This document shows positions 6,964 to 14,088 of a stretch of 18,760 bases of DNA, piece after piece. The notes below the pieces were generated by a model. It was not told the origin of the DNA, did not search any database, and saw only the letters and a list, made by a program, of their open reading frames with translations. This DNA comes from JBBRXZ01 sp038232415 (GTDB taxonomy: Bacteria > Patescibacteriota > Saccharimonadia > Saccharimonadales > UBA4665), in assembly GCA_038232415.1 (NCBI GenBank), contig JBBSHY010000018.1, positions 1 through 18,760 of the forward strand. Reading direction: 5' to 3'. Made by a program: the position numbers and the translations under genes. Position 1 is the first letter of the stretch, and the number at the start of each line of letters is the position of its first letter.

Positions 6964-8121
6964 TCAATTTGTAAGTGTTCTCAGTGTCTGTATAGTTTGC
7001 TTGATCATAGCTCTCTTAGTTGCCCTGCCAAGCGTAAAGCGAAGACTGGACCGGGCGTCTGTATCACTAAGTCCAATAGCCTTAAGTACATGTGAAGTTT
7101 CCTGGTGGCTGGCACTGCAGGCTGACCCAGCTGCTGCCAGAATACCGGCATCATCGAGCTGGAACAGCAACCGTTCATTATCTGCGCCGGGCAGAGTAAG
7201 ATGGATGTTGTTCGGCAACCGGTACTTAAGCGAACCATTAACTATTGCTTGAGGAAAGTCGGCAGCAATCAGCGACAAAAAATATTGCTGTAATTCGCTC
7301 AGGCGCGCTGATTCCTGGTTACGTCCGGATTGTACCAGCTCAAGAGCGGCGGCTAGACCAATAGCCGAAGCCATACTTTCAGTACCTGAGCGTAAGCCGC
7401 GTTCCTGCCCGCCGCCCTTAATTATAGGCAACAGTTTAACACCAGCTTTAACATACAACACCCCGGCCTGCTTTGGCCCATAAATTTTGCCGGCATTTAT
7501 GGTTAGCAAATCAACTCCCAACCTTGCCGCATGTAAATCCAGGTAATTGGCGGCCTGGCAGGCGTCGGTATGAAAATATAAAGGTTTGGGGCTTAATGTT
7601 CCAGACTTCAAGCTTCGTTTCATACGCTTTTCAGCGATAATCTTAGCGACTTTACGGATAGGTTGAATAGTACCGATTTCATTGTTAGCGTACATAACAC
7701 TGACCAGCACGGTGTTTTCATCAATTTTTTGGCTCAAATCATCCAGGTCAATTCGGCCATCCGGCTTAGAAACGACTCGGCGGCAATCATAATTATCGGC
7801 TGGACTTAGAACTGATTCATGCTCAATCGAGCTCACGACTATATTACCTTCTGGGAATTGCCGCATCACTCCGTCAATCGCCAGGTTATTAGCCTCCGTG
7901 CCGCCGGCTGTGTAGATTATCTCGCTGGAGCGTGCCCCCAGCCAATGAGCTACTACAGCTCGGGAAGCTTCCAGAGCGTTACGCGCTTCTATGGCCGAAG
8001 TGTATGTGGCAGACGGGTTATAGAAGATATCGATAAAATAGGGCTTCATGGCCTGCAGCACTTTTAGATCAACCGGAGTGGCCGCCGCATGATCCAGATA
8101 AATAACCGGCTTTTTCACCAT
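6964..8121 (-). CDS. iscS: Cysteine desulfurase, IscS/NifS family
   Basis: A PLP enzyme that removes sulfur from cysteine and passes it as a persulfide to tRNA thiolation or Fe-S assembly. 385 aa. Motifs: YLDHAAATP (8-16), GGTEANNLAI (73-82), SSIEHES with PLP-stacking H101, YANNEIGTIQP (144-154), FHTDACQA with D186, GKIYGPK with the PLP lysine K212, GGGQERGLRSGTES (236-249), and GSACSAS with catalytic C335. The residue before the PLP lysine is Gly (NAGK), whereas the family normally has His (SAHK). A small basic insert lies at about 165-180. No iscU or iscA lies nearby, so supplying MnmA (1-546) is the most likely role. It could equally be annotated nifS. Confidence 0.93.
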   Translation of the reverse strand: MVKKPVIYLDHAAATPVDLKVLQAMKPYFIDIFYNPSATYTSAIEARNALEASRAVVAHWLGARSSEIIYTAGGTEANNLAIDGVMRQFPEGNIVVSSIEHESVLSPADNYDCRRVVSKPDGRIDLDDLSQKIDENTVLVSVMYANNEIGTIQPIRKVAKIIAEKRMKRSLKSGTLSPKPLYFHTDACQAANYLDLHAARLGVDLLTINAGKIYGPKQAGVLYVKAGVKLLPIIKGGGQERGLRSGTESMASAIGLAAALELVQSGRNQESARLSELQQYFLSLIAADFPQAIVNGSLKYRLPNNIHLTLPGADNERLLFQLDDAGILAAAGSACSASHQETSHVLKAIGLSDTDARSSLRFTLGRATKRAMIKQTIQTLRTLTN

Positions 8122-8128
8122 CTAACTA

Positions 8129-8134
8129 ATTATA
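8129..8134 (-). promoter_or_regulatory. Putative -10 element of iscS (leaderless start)
   Basis: A consensus TATAAT lies on the minus strand, 7 nt before the iscS ATG. No SD is present in the 44-nt intergenic region and no clear -35 is visible. Initiation would place the first transcribed base on the ATG. Confidence 0.5.
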
Positions 8135-8165
8135 ACTTTACTGCCACGCTGCGCTATAAAAATAC

Positions 8166-8537
8166 TTAGGCAGCCTGTAAAATACGCTGATACTCAGCAC
8201 CAACCCGCTGGCGGTAAAGATCGGCAGCATTATACAAATTGTGCGCTTCATTACGCGAAATATACTCAGGGGTCTTGCCGTCCTGCTGTTTTAATATACC
8301 GTCCGGCCGCACCGTATAAAGCGTGGTTACCGCCCTGCGCTGACCGCTCGGTGAAGGCCATTCCTCATACCATACCCAGTTATATTCATCCTTACAGTAA
8401 AATTCCCGCCAGTGCCCTTCCCGCAACGGTCCGAATAATTTACCGCCAATCTTGGCTTCCTGGCTAATTAGCGATCGCTCAATTTCCGCCTGGCGCTCCT
8501 CGTCGCTTTGATGGGAAAATTTCGGCAAGACACTCAT
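8166..8537 (-). CDS. Conserved hypothetical protein, 123 aa (Saccharibacteria-type family)
   Basis: A soluble 123-aa protein with an unusually aromatic core. The block EAKIGGKLFGPLREGHWREF leads into CKDEYNWVWYEEWPSPSGQ, then TTLYTVRPDGILK, and finally YNAADLYRQRV. I associate this pattern with a family common in Saccharibacteria, from memory and without a database check. No enzyme motif or membrane segment is visible. The ATG follows directly after the TAA of the upstream 98-aa gene, with GGGAGG 8 nt before it, so the two are probably co-translated. Function unknown. Confidence 0.82.
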   Translation of the reverse strand: MSVLPKFSHQSDEERQAEIERSLISQEAKIGGKLFGPLREGHWREFYCKDEYNWVWYEEWPSPSGQRRAVTTLYTVRPDGILKQQDGKTPEYISRNEAHNLYNAADLYRQRVGAEYQRILQAA

Positions 8538-8834
8538 TTAGGCAGCCTCCCGCATCTGGCCAGCATCTGAATCGTGAACTTCGCGAAGTACTCTTCGGGC
8601 CGCTTCAGCCCTACTATCAGCATCTTCGAGCTCAGTAACCTCACCTGGTGGTTCTTCGACACCTATTTTATTATGTTCCGGCAGCTCAAGAGTTGGGGAT
8701 GCCGCGGCATCAATTCTACGCTTGGCCTCCTCAACTATAGAGAACGCGGTTTCCACACGAATAGAACGGCGTGAGACATTGTCTAGTTCCTCTCTTTCAG
8801 ATAATCTTACCTGTGGTTGTAATTCGTCTGCCAT
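8538..8834 (-). CDS. Hypothetical acidic protein, 98 aa
   Basis: A short hydrophilic protein, rich in Glu, Ala, Arg and Asp, with no membrane segment. Two probable helices (about 10-45 and 68-92) flank a Pro/Glu-rich linker around residues 47-66. I do not recognise a family. The ATG is 6 nt after the tatD stop and has only a weak SD. The stop abuts the start of the 123-aa gene. Its place in a gapless metG-tatD-this-123aa run supports a real gene. Function unknown. Confidence 0.7.
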   Translation of the reverse strand: MADELQPQVRLSEREELDNVSRRSIRVETAFSIVEEAKRRIDAAASPTLELPEHNKIGVEEPPGEVTELEDADSRAEAARRVLREVHDSDAGQMREAA

Positions 8835-8840
8835 AAACTT

Positions 8841-9650
8841 TTATATACCAAATAATTTCCGGGCATTACTAGTAGTGGCCCTGGCCAGTTCCTCCCGCTC
8901 CTCACCGCGTAGTTCTGCCATAAAGTCAGCAACCACGCCAAGTCGTTTGGGTTCATTTATACTACCACGAAACGGGATTGGTGTCAAGAATGGAGCGTCA
9001 GTTTCCAGCAGTAGTTTTTCTGACGGAACTGATCGGTAGACCTCCAGTTGGGCGGGATCCTTCGCGAAAGTAGCAATGCCATTAACGCCAATGTAAAGCC
9101 CCCTCTCCAAAGCTTTAGCCAGGTTGTCGGCCGAATCAGTAAAACTATGCAGCACGCCCCGTATGCCTTTATATCTGTCAAAAACCGGCCAGAAATCGTC
9201 AAAAGCATCTCGCACATGGAAAATCATCGGCAAGCCCCGGTTTAATCCCAGCTCAATCTGAAAAATAAGAACCTCGGCCTGGGCCGTTTTTGGTGAGTGG
9301 TTATAATAAAAATCAAAGCCGCATTCGCCTATAGCCACCACTTTAGGAAGAGAAGCCAAAGCCGCAAAAGCATCTAATTTCTCCTGAACTCCGGCATAAT
9401 GCTGCGCCTCATGCGGGTGCAGCCCGATACTCGCCCAACAACCGGCATGCTCCTGGACAAAAGAAACTGCCAGATTACTATCCTCGAGATCACAGCCTAC
9501 GCAAACCAGCCTAGTGACACCAGCCGCTGACGCATTGGTAACCATCCTGTCACTATTAAGCCCTTCTTTGGCCCATATTTCCCGGGTGGCTCGCTCACCA
9601 ACTGGCCGCCCGGCCGATTGAATATGACAATGGGTGTCTACCAAGTCCAC
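8841..9650 (-). CDS. tatD: TatD-family metal-dependent DNase
   Basis: TatD proteins are TIM-barrel metal-dependent hydrolases with 3'-5' exonuclease or deoxyribonuclease activity. The 269-aa length is typical. Metal ligands visible: DTHCH (H7, H9), IGECGFDFYY (E109), FHVRD (H145), LHSFTDS (H168) and LETDAPFLTP (D218). The set is complete, so the enzyme should be active. The start is GTG, 2 nt after the metG stop codon. metG followed by tatD is a widespread bacterial gene order. A tatD-like paralogue of other function cannot be excluded. Confidence 0.93.
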   Translation of the reverse strand: MDLVDTHCHIQSAGRPVGERATREIWAKEGLNSDRMVTNASAAGVTRLVCVGCDLEDSNLAVSFVQEHAGCWASIGLHPHEAQHYAGVQEKLDAFAALASLPKVVAIGECGFDFYYNHSPKTAQAEVLIFQIELGLNRGLPMIFHVRDAFDDFWPVFDRYKGIRGVLHSFTDSADNLAKALERGLYIGVNGIATFAKDPAQLEVYRSVPSEKLLLETDAPFLTPIPFRGSINEPKRLGVVADFMAELRGEEREELARATTSNARKLFGI

Positions 9651-9652
9651 GG

Positions 9653-11101
9653 CTAGTTCTCAGGTTCTGTTTCGTGCTTCGGGAAAAGCGTGCCTTCTAT
9701 GGGCTGAACAGTATTACCCGCAAAAACAGACTGGACTTTACAAGCCGTATCCGGCAGGAAAGGCTCGAGAAGTTCAGCTATATTGAGCAGTGAGCTGACC
9801 TGGTAAGCCAGGACTTCACTAAGGTGTTCGTTGTCACCCTCTTTAGCAATAACCCAGGGCTTCTCCTCATCAATATACTGGTTGAGACCGCGGACCCGTT
9901 CCCAGACTTCGTCAAGCGCCCGGTCAAAGTGGCAGTTGGCTAACGCCTCATCGTATTGGGCTCTGTCATGTTCGGCAAGCGGTATCTTACCCACAACACC
10001 CTCCTGGTACTTTTGAATCATAGCTGCCACGCGCCCCACTAGATTACCAAGCTCATTGGCTAATTCACTGTTGTATGCCGCCTCCAGCCGTTTCCAGCTG
10101 AAGTCACCGTCTTCGTAACTTGGTATATGGCGCAGAAAGTAGTAGCGAAAGGCATCGACACCGTATTTATCGACAATGTCCGCCGGCGGCACTACATTCC
10201 CAAGAGTTTTGCTCATTTTCTTGCCTTCAACAGTTATAAAACCGTGAACATATAACTGCTTAGGCAATTTCAGGCCAAGACTCATAAGCATAGCTGGCCA
10301 GATGGCAGCATGGAAGCGCAGGATGTCTTTACCAATTACTTGTGTATTGGCCGGCCAAAATTGCTTAAAATCATCATGTTCGGGGTAGCCAAGTACCGTT
10401 ATGTAGTTCATTAGCGCTTCAAACCAGACATATATTACTTGTTTAGTATCCCCGGGCACAAGTATGCCCCACCCGATCTTATCTTTGGGCCGGGATATGC
10501 TTATATCGTCCAGCCCTCTTTTAAGGAGGCCCAGAATCTCATTTTGACGGGTTTCCGGTACGATTTTGAATTCACCGCTAACAATAGCTTTATTAATCGC
10601 CGTACTGTAAGCGGAAAGTTTAAAGAAATAGTTCTCTTCCTCAATTTTCTCATAGGGGCGGTTGTGGTTAGGGCAAATACCGTTGTTAGCTTTTACTTCC
10701 GTTTGGGTAAAGAATGCCTCATCGCCGGTACAGTACCAACCGGTATATTTACCTTTGTAGATATCTTTGCTGAGAGCTTGCCAGATTAGTTTGGCGCGCT
10801 GCTCATGACCGGAATCGGTTGTACGGATGAAGCGATTATTACTAATATTCAGGAGTTGGCCAAGATCTCTAAAGCTTTGACTGATTTGGTCGGTAAATTC
10901 CCTGGGCTCCAGTCCTAATTCTTCAGCTTTCTCAGCAATTTTGCCGCCGTGTTCGTCAGTGCCGGTACTAAAAATGACGTCCTGACCTTGCTGCCTGGCA
11001 CGCCGCGCCAGTACATCGGCATACAGCAGCTCCATAGCAAAACCGATATGCGGATCAGCGTTGACATAGGGAATAGACGTAGTAACAAAGTATTTACCCA
11101 T
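9653..11101 (-). CDS. metG: Methionyl-tRNA synthetase
   Basis: This charges tRNA-Met and so supplies initiator and elongator tRNA. 482 aa with a class I Rossmann core. The HIGH signature reads HIGF (18-21) within PYVNADPHIGFAMELLYADV; STGTDEHG follows at 45-52; KMSKT at 295-299 is the second ATP-binding signature. The connective-peptide zinc knuckle is altered: C124-x2-D127 and C143-x2-H146 replace the usual cysteine pairs. There is no C-terminal tRNA-binding (Trbp111-like) domain, so this is the short form. The ATG has no usable SD; a TAAACT hexamer lies 7 nt upstream. Confidence 0.96.
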   Translation of the reverse strand: MGKYFVTTSIPYVNADPHIGFAMELLYADVLARRARQQGQDVIFSTGTDEHGGKIAEKAEELGLEPREFTDQISQSFRDLGQLLNISNNRFIRTTDSGHEQRAKLIWQALSKDIYKGKYTGWYCTGDEAFFTQTEVKANNGICPNHNRPYEKIEEENYFFKLSAYSTAINKAIVSGEFKIVPETRQNEILGLLKRGLDDISISRPKDKIGWGILVPGDTKQVIYVWFEALMNYITVLGYPEHDDFKQFWPANTQVIGKDILRFHAAIWPAMLMSLGLKLPKQLYVHGFITVEGKKMSKTLGNVVPPADIVDKYGVDAFRYYFLRHIPSYEDGDFSWKRLEAAYNSELANELGNLVGRVAAMIQKYQEGVVGKIPLAEHDRAQYDEALANCHFDRALDEVWERVRGLNQYIDEEKPWVIAKEGDNEHLSEVLAYQVSSLLNIAELLEPFLPDTACKVQSVFAGNTVQPIEGTLFPKHETEPEN

Positions 11102-11108
11102 TACCTAT

Positions 11109-11114
11109 AGTTTA
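11109..11114 (-). promoter_or_regulatory. Possible -10 element of metG
   Basis: TAAACT lies 7 nt before the ATG on the minus strand, the spacing seen before several other genes here. It matches the TATAAT consensus at four of six positions, and the best -35 candidate (CTGTTA) is poor. Low confidence alone. Confidence 0.3.
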
Positions 11115-11159
11115 ACTGTTTACAGAGATAAATAACAGGGGGCACCCGGCAAGCTGCCA

Positions 11160-12440
11160 TTAAAGCGGCCGGTCGACGTAGTCCTGGCAGAAGCGTTCAA
11201 AAACGGCGTTAGTCCAGCCAAAGCCGGTTTGTGATGGATACAGCCCTTTCAGAGGCGGTTTTTCCGGTGAAACTACATTATACTTTTCCAGAAACACATG
11301 CTGATCTTCAAACCAGCTCAGATTAGTCTTCAGCCACTTCATGGCGATACGACGCGCATCCGTATGATAGCCGTAGCGCTCCAAGCCTTTAACAACAATA
11401 AAATGCAACGGCGCCCAGCCATTTGGATGAGACCACTGGGTAGGCAGGCCGCCAAGCACGAATTGGCCTAGCGGCAATGAATCGGTCGTTGCCAAACCAC
11501 CTTTATGTTCAAAACGCCGTAATGCCCGTACCAGGGAGGCAGCTTGTTTATCATCAACCATGCCGGCCCACATTGGATAGTACGCAGCCAGACTGCTGGT
11601 ACCGCCGCGCTTCTCCTTAACATAATTATAATCGTAATATAGGCCTCGTATGCGGTCCCACATGAGTGTATTCACAGTGGTTTTACGTTGCAGGGCGGCA
11701 TCGTCCCAGCGGGCAGCTTCACGTTTGTTATCCATAATCCGGGCTGCCCGCGCGAAGTCCGTTTCATATTTGTACAGCAAGGCATTTAGATCTACCGGTA
11801 AGAAACTAAGCGCTCTGCGGTCAAAACGCGGTGTCATATCCCAGCCACTCTCGGCTTCGGCCAAATCATTCAGATAATTAATATCATAGTAGCGGCTAAG
11901 ACCTTTATAAATCTGTCGCTCGTGGGGCTTTTTTACACCCATCCACACAATCCTGTACTCTTCCTGGGCTATATTAATAGCTTCCTTGAGCCAGGCTTTA
12001 TCCAGATTATAACTTTGGTAAACATCAAATATAAAACTTGTTAAAAACGGGGGCTGCGACCGGCCGGTCAGATAAGTTCTGGAAGCATTTGGTATAACTT
12101 TGAACCGCTTAAACAGTGCCAGCAGATCTTCCAGAATACCGCTGACCAGATCCTGATGCTCAGCATCCAATAATCCTTGCACCATAAAATAGCTGTCCCA
12201 GTAATACAATTCGTTGTAGTCAAAGCCGGTTTTCTCGCGGTATGAAGGTACCAGATAAGACCTGGGTAATCCTAGCAAACTTTCGTCATCTTTAGGGTGA
12301 AAACGCTCGACTTTTGTCCAGTATTTAACAATATACTCACGAGCTGCCCGGACATCCTCCGGTGTTAGCTCTTTGTCGGGACGAAACGATAACAGCAGCG
12401 TCCTGCTCACCAGTTCTTTAGCTTTGTCGAATGTCGTCAT
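11160..12440 (-). CDS. Trehalase, glycoside hydrolase family 37-like
   Basis: Probable alpha,alpha-trehalase that splits trehalose into two glucose molecules. Family signatures: YNELYYWDSYFMVQGLL near residues 75-91; YLTGRSQPP near 123-131; AESGWDMTPRF at 196-206 with the probable catalytic acid D201; TQWSHPNGWAPLHF at 334-347; and FLEKYNV at 383-389 with the probable base E385. At 426 aa it is shorter than E. coli TreA or TreF (about 550), lacking N-terminal sequence. There is no signal peptide, so it should be cytoplasmic. It appears monocistronic, with its own promoter and a terminator upstream that insulates it from the RRM gene. Activity on another alpha-glucoside cannot be excluded. Confidence 0.87.
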   Translation of the reverse strand: MTTFDKAKELVSRTLLLSFRPDKELTPEDVRAAREYIVKYWTKVERFHPKDDESLLGLPRSYLVPSYREKTGFDYNELYYWDSYFMVQGLLDAEHQDLVSGILEDLLALFKRFKVIPNASRTYLTGRSQPPFLTSFIFDVYQSYNLDKAWLKEAINIAQEEYRIVWMGVKKPHERQIYKGLSRYYDINYLNDLAEAESGWDMTPRFDRRALSFLPVDLNALLYKYETDFARAARIMDNKREAARWDDAALQRKTTVNTLMWDRIRGLYYDYNYVKEKRGGTSSLAAYYPMWAGMVDDKQAASLVRALRRFEHKGGLATTDSLPLGQFVLGGLPTQWSHPNGWAPLHFIVVKGLERYGYHTDARRIAMKWLKTNLSWFEDQHVFLEKYNVVSPEKPPLKGLYPSQTGFGWTNAVFERFCQDYVDRPL

Positions 12441-12448
12441 ATCTTACA

Positions 12449-12477
12449 AGCCTAACGACGCAACGCTCAATGGTCAA
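12449..12477 (-). promoter_or_regulatory. Putative trehalase promoter
   Basis: The minus strand reads TTGACC, a 17-nt spacer, then TAGGCT, with 8 nt to the ATG. The -35 lies in a short direct repeat (TTGACC twice, 1 nt apart). The -10 is a weak match. There is no convincing SD, so a near-leaderless start is predicted. Confidence 0.4.
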
Positions 12478-12485
12478 GGGTCAAG

Positions 12486-12519
12486 AAAAAACCCGATGCT
12501 TTTCATTGCACCGGGTTTT
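12486..12519 (-). terminator. Rho-independent terminator of the RRM gene
   Basis: On the minus strand, CCCG and CGGG arms plus an inner GCA/TGC pairing, separated by one mismatch, enclose an 8-nt loop. An A run precedes the stem and TTTTTT follows it. This is the clearest intrinsic terminator in the window. It lies about 55 nt after the RRM stop codon and just before the trehalase promoter. Flanking A and T runs could also let it act on the plus strand. Confidence 0.85.
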
Positions 12520-12573
12520 AACCAACCATAAGATCCCGAAGCATGCTTAAGGAATCTATAGCGTCAGACTAAA

Positions 12574-12885
12574 TTAATAGCGCTGGTGACCGCCGCCGCC
12601 ACCACCACCATAGTCGCCGCCGCCGCGAGGACGTTCTTCGCGGGGACGAGCTTCAGAAACAACAATGGCACGGCCATCAAGGTCTTTGCCATTTAACTGA
12701 TCGACGGCTGCTTTGGCTTCTTCGTCACTGGACATCTCTACGAAACCGAAGCCTTTGCTGCGGTTGGTCTCGCGGTCCATTATGACGTTCGCCGATACCA
12801 CGGTACCGACAGCGGCGAAGAAGTCCTTCAGACTGTCGTCAGTGGTTGCCCATGCTAGGGAACCTATAAATAATTTAGTTGCCAT
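12574..12885 (-). CDS. RRM-type glycine-rich RNA-binding protein
   Basis: A 103-aa single RNA-recognition-motif protein. RNP2 is LFIGSL (5-10) and RNP1 is KGFGFVEM (44-51), with the conserved aromatics. The C-terminus is an Arg/Gly tail ending in a run of seven glycines. This is the architecture of the small bacterial and cyanobacterial Rbp proteins, which bind single-stranded RNA and are often cold-induced; that role here is inferred. The ATG is preceded by AGGAG at 8 nt spacing, a strong ribosome-binding site. It has its own promoter, a leader of about 150 nt and a strong terminator, so it is a well-insulated, probably highly expressed gene. Confidence 0.94.
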   Translation of the reverse strand: MATKLFIGSLAWATTDDSLKDFFAAVGTVVSANVIMDRETNRSKGFGFVEMSSDEEAKAAVDQLNGKDLDGRAIVVSEARPREERPRGGGDYGGGGGGGHQRY

Positions 12886-13037
12886 ACTTTACTCTCCTGC
12901 ACTGCTCCGTAATCTGTAAGAGGTAATCTGGCAAACCAGTTAGCTGCTCCTCTAAAACCTGAAACACGTACTTACTTAATTCTTAATTTACTACTATTCT
13001 CTAGAACCTAACAAAAGTTATTAGCAGCTTTTCTAGC
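12886..13037 (-). promoter_or_regulatory. Long structured 5' leader of the RRM gene
   Basis: About 150 nt separate the predicted start site from the ATG, without an ORF of note. A hairpin at 12919-12953 has an outer AGAGG/CCTCT stem and an inner CTGG/CCAG stem with a 4-nt loop. The GGAGCAG sequence occurs twice, once in the outer stem and once just before the real SD. A purine-rich decoy resembling the SD suggests autoregulation or temperature-dependent translation, but this is a hypothesis. Confidence 0.4.
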
Positions 13038-13043
13038 ACCGTC

Positions 13044-13072
13044 AGTGTACCAGACACCGGGACATTACACAA
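13044..13072 (-). promoter_or_regulatory. Putative promoter of the RRM gene
   Basis: The minus strand reads TTGTGT, a 17-nt spacer, then TACACT, with TGG directly before the -10 (extended -10 type). It lies just downstream of the DoxX-like gene and gives a leader of about 150 nt. Confidence 0.6.
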
Positions 13073-13100
13073 TAGCCAAATCAGCTAATCAGCAAACCCA

Positions 13101-13553
13101 TCATCGGTGTAGCTTTTTTTTGAGGGGACGGGTTTGGGCAGCTATACCTACGGCAAGAGCGATAATCGCGATATTTTTAATGATGTATTGGCCCTCAAGT
13201 GTTGGCACAAAGGGCTTGGCAAATACCAGATGCGGCAACACTATAAGCGGCGAGCAAACGATAATCATATGAACCAGCAGAAGCGGGATAACAAAGCGTG
13301 TAGCTTTAGGCAAAAGAAACAATACGCCAATCACACATTCATATATAGCCAACAGCATAAAAGCCACGTCAAAATGTGCCGCACCGATAGTTTTAACAAC
13401 TAGCGCATGCGCTAACGGCGTTGCCGGGCTTTCTCCCAGCAATTTGAGAAGCCCGAAATAGAAATAAATAATAAACACGGCCAGTCTTGCCATAGGCAGA
13501 TACCAGCGACGCAGCCAATCGATTATAACCAGATCAACAGTTTTTATGTTCAT
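13101..13553 (-). CDS. DoxX/DUF417-like integral membrane protein
   Basis: 150 aa with about four transmembrane segments (roughly 20-38, 60-82, 85-105 and 120-138) and a basic Lys/Arg C-terminus, suggesting a cytoplasmic tail. The segment FYFGLLKLLGESPATPL fits the first-helix G-x-x-K motif of DoxX and DUF417 proteins, and PTLEGQYIIKNIAIIAL is typical of the last helix in these families. Members are linked in the literature to redox or quinone-related membrane functions, but the biochemistry is not settled and no role can be fixed here. The ATG has no clear SD. A promoter lies about 26 nt upstream of the start. Confidence 0.8.
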   Translation of the reverse strand: MNIKTVDLVIIDWLRRWYLPMARLAVFIIYFYFGLLKLLGESPATPLAHALVVKTIGAAHFDVAFMLLAIYECVIGVLFLLPKATRFVIPLLLVHMIIVCSPLIVLPHLVFAKPFVPTLEGQYIIKNIAIIALAVGIAAQTRPLKKKLHR

Positions 13554-13585
13554 GAGCCAAGCCTAGTGTAGCATGTAAACAGGCA

Positions 13586-13615
13586 AGTATATTGCTCCTG
13601 CATTCAGCTGATCAA
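13586..13615 (-). promoter_or_regulatory. Putative promoter of the DoxX-like gene
   Basis: The minus strand reads TTGATC, an 18-nt spacer, then TATACT, about 32 nt before the ATG. A second possible -10 (TACACT) lies closer, 11 nt before the ATG. Confidence 0.5.
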
Positions 13616-13640
13616 GGTCAGCCTAAAATAGATATTTATT

Positions 13641-13961
13641 CTAGATTGAATTATTGTTTGAAGTATCTTCTGGGGTATCTTGAGGGTTATCTTCTGGTGT
13701 TGGCGCATAGCCTTGACCAGCATCATCGTTACTACTAGGTTCGGCTGCCTCTCCCGCCGTTCCTGAACCTTCTTCGTCTTCAGCTTCTGAGGGTTGGCTA
13801 TAAGCGTCTGTGGCAGGAGGTGTATCATCTAGTCCTGTTCCACCTGTAGGCAGATCAGTAGGAGGAGTTAGAGGATTATCGTCACTTACTGGCGGCGAAC
13901 CAGGAGTCTCATCTGGAAGTACTCCGTTGTCATCGTTGCTAGTATTTAGGTCGTCTGTCAT
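13641..13961 (-). CDS. Disordered acidic Pro/Thr/Asp/Glu-rich protein, 106 aa
   Basis: Composed almost entirely of Asp, Glu, Pro, Thr, Ser, Gly and Asn, with virtually no hydrophobic residues, so it is predicted to be intrinsically disordered and strongly acidic. There is no signal peptide, membrane segment or cysteine. A strong ribosome-binding site (AAGGAGA, about 7 nt before the ATG) argues that it is expressed rather than a chance frame. I do not recognise a family. It follows the FKBP gene by 127 nt. Roles such as a flexible tether or a counter-ion-binding protein are guesses only. Confidence 0.7.
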   Translation of the reverse strand: MTDDLNTSNDDNGVLPDETPGSPPVSDDNPLTPPTDLPTGGTGLDDTPPATDAYSQPSEAEDEEGSGTAGEAAEPSSNDDAGQGYAPTPEDNPQDTPEDTSNNNSI

Positions 13962-14088
13962 GTAAACTCTCCTTGTTATTAGTTTATATTGATTACAATT
14001 ATGGAGACTTTCTTAGAAAATAGCTATAGCTTATCTAACACTACCTAATAAGTATTTATTTCCCTGCTTTGCTTTGTAAGTTAAACGC

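Noticed and set aside
6932..7252. Plus-strand 106-aa open frame with a hydrophobic N-terminus.
   Set aside because: Mostly antisense to the conserved 3' end of iscS; no SD and no motif.
10439..10789. Plus-strand 116-aa open frame.
   Set aside because: Antisense to metG, which has clear synthetase motifs in the opposite frame.
13604..13828. Alternative minus-strand 74-aa frame.
   Set aside because: Shifted frame inside the acidic protein gene; only the 13641-13961 frame has a strong SD.
13962..14088. Intergenic palindrome AGCTATAGCT as a terminator or operator.
   Set aside because: The stem is short and interrupted by mismatches, with no T tract and no clear promoter overlap.
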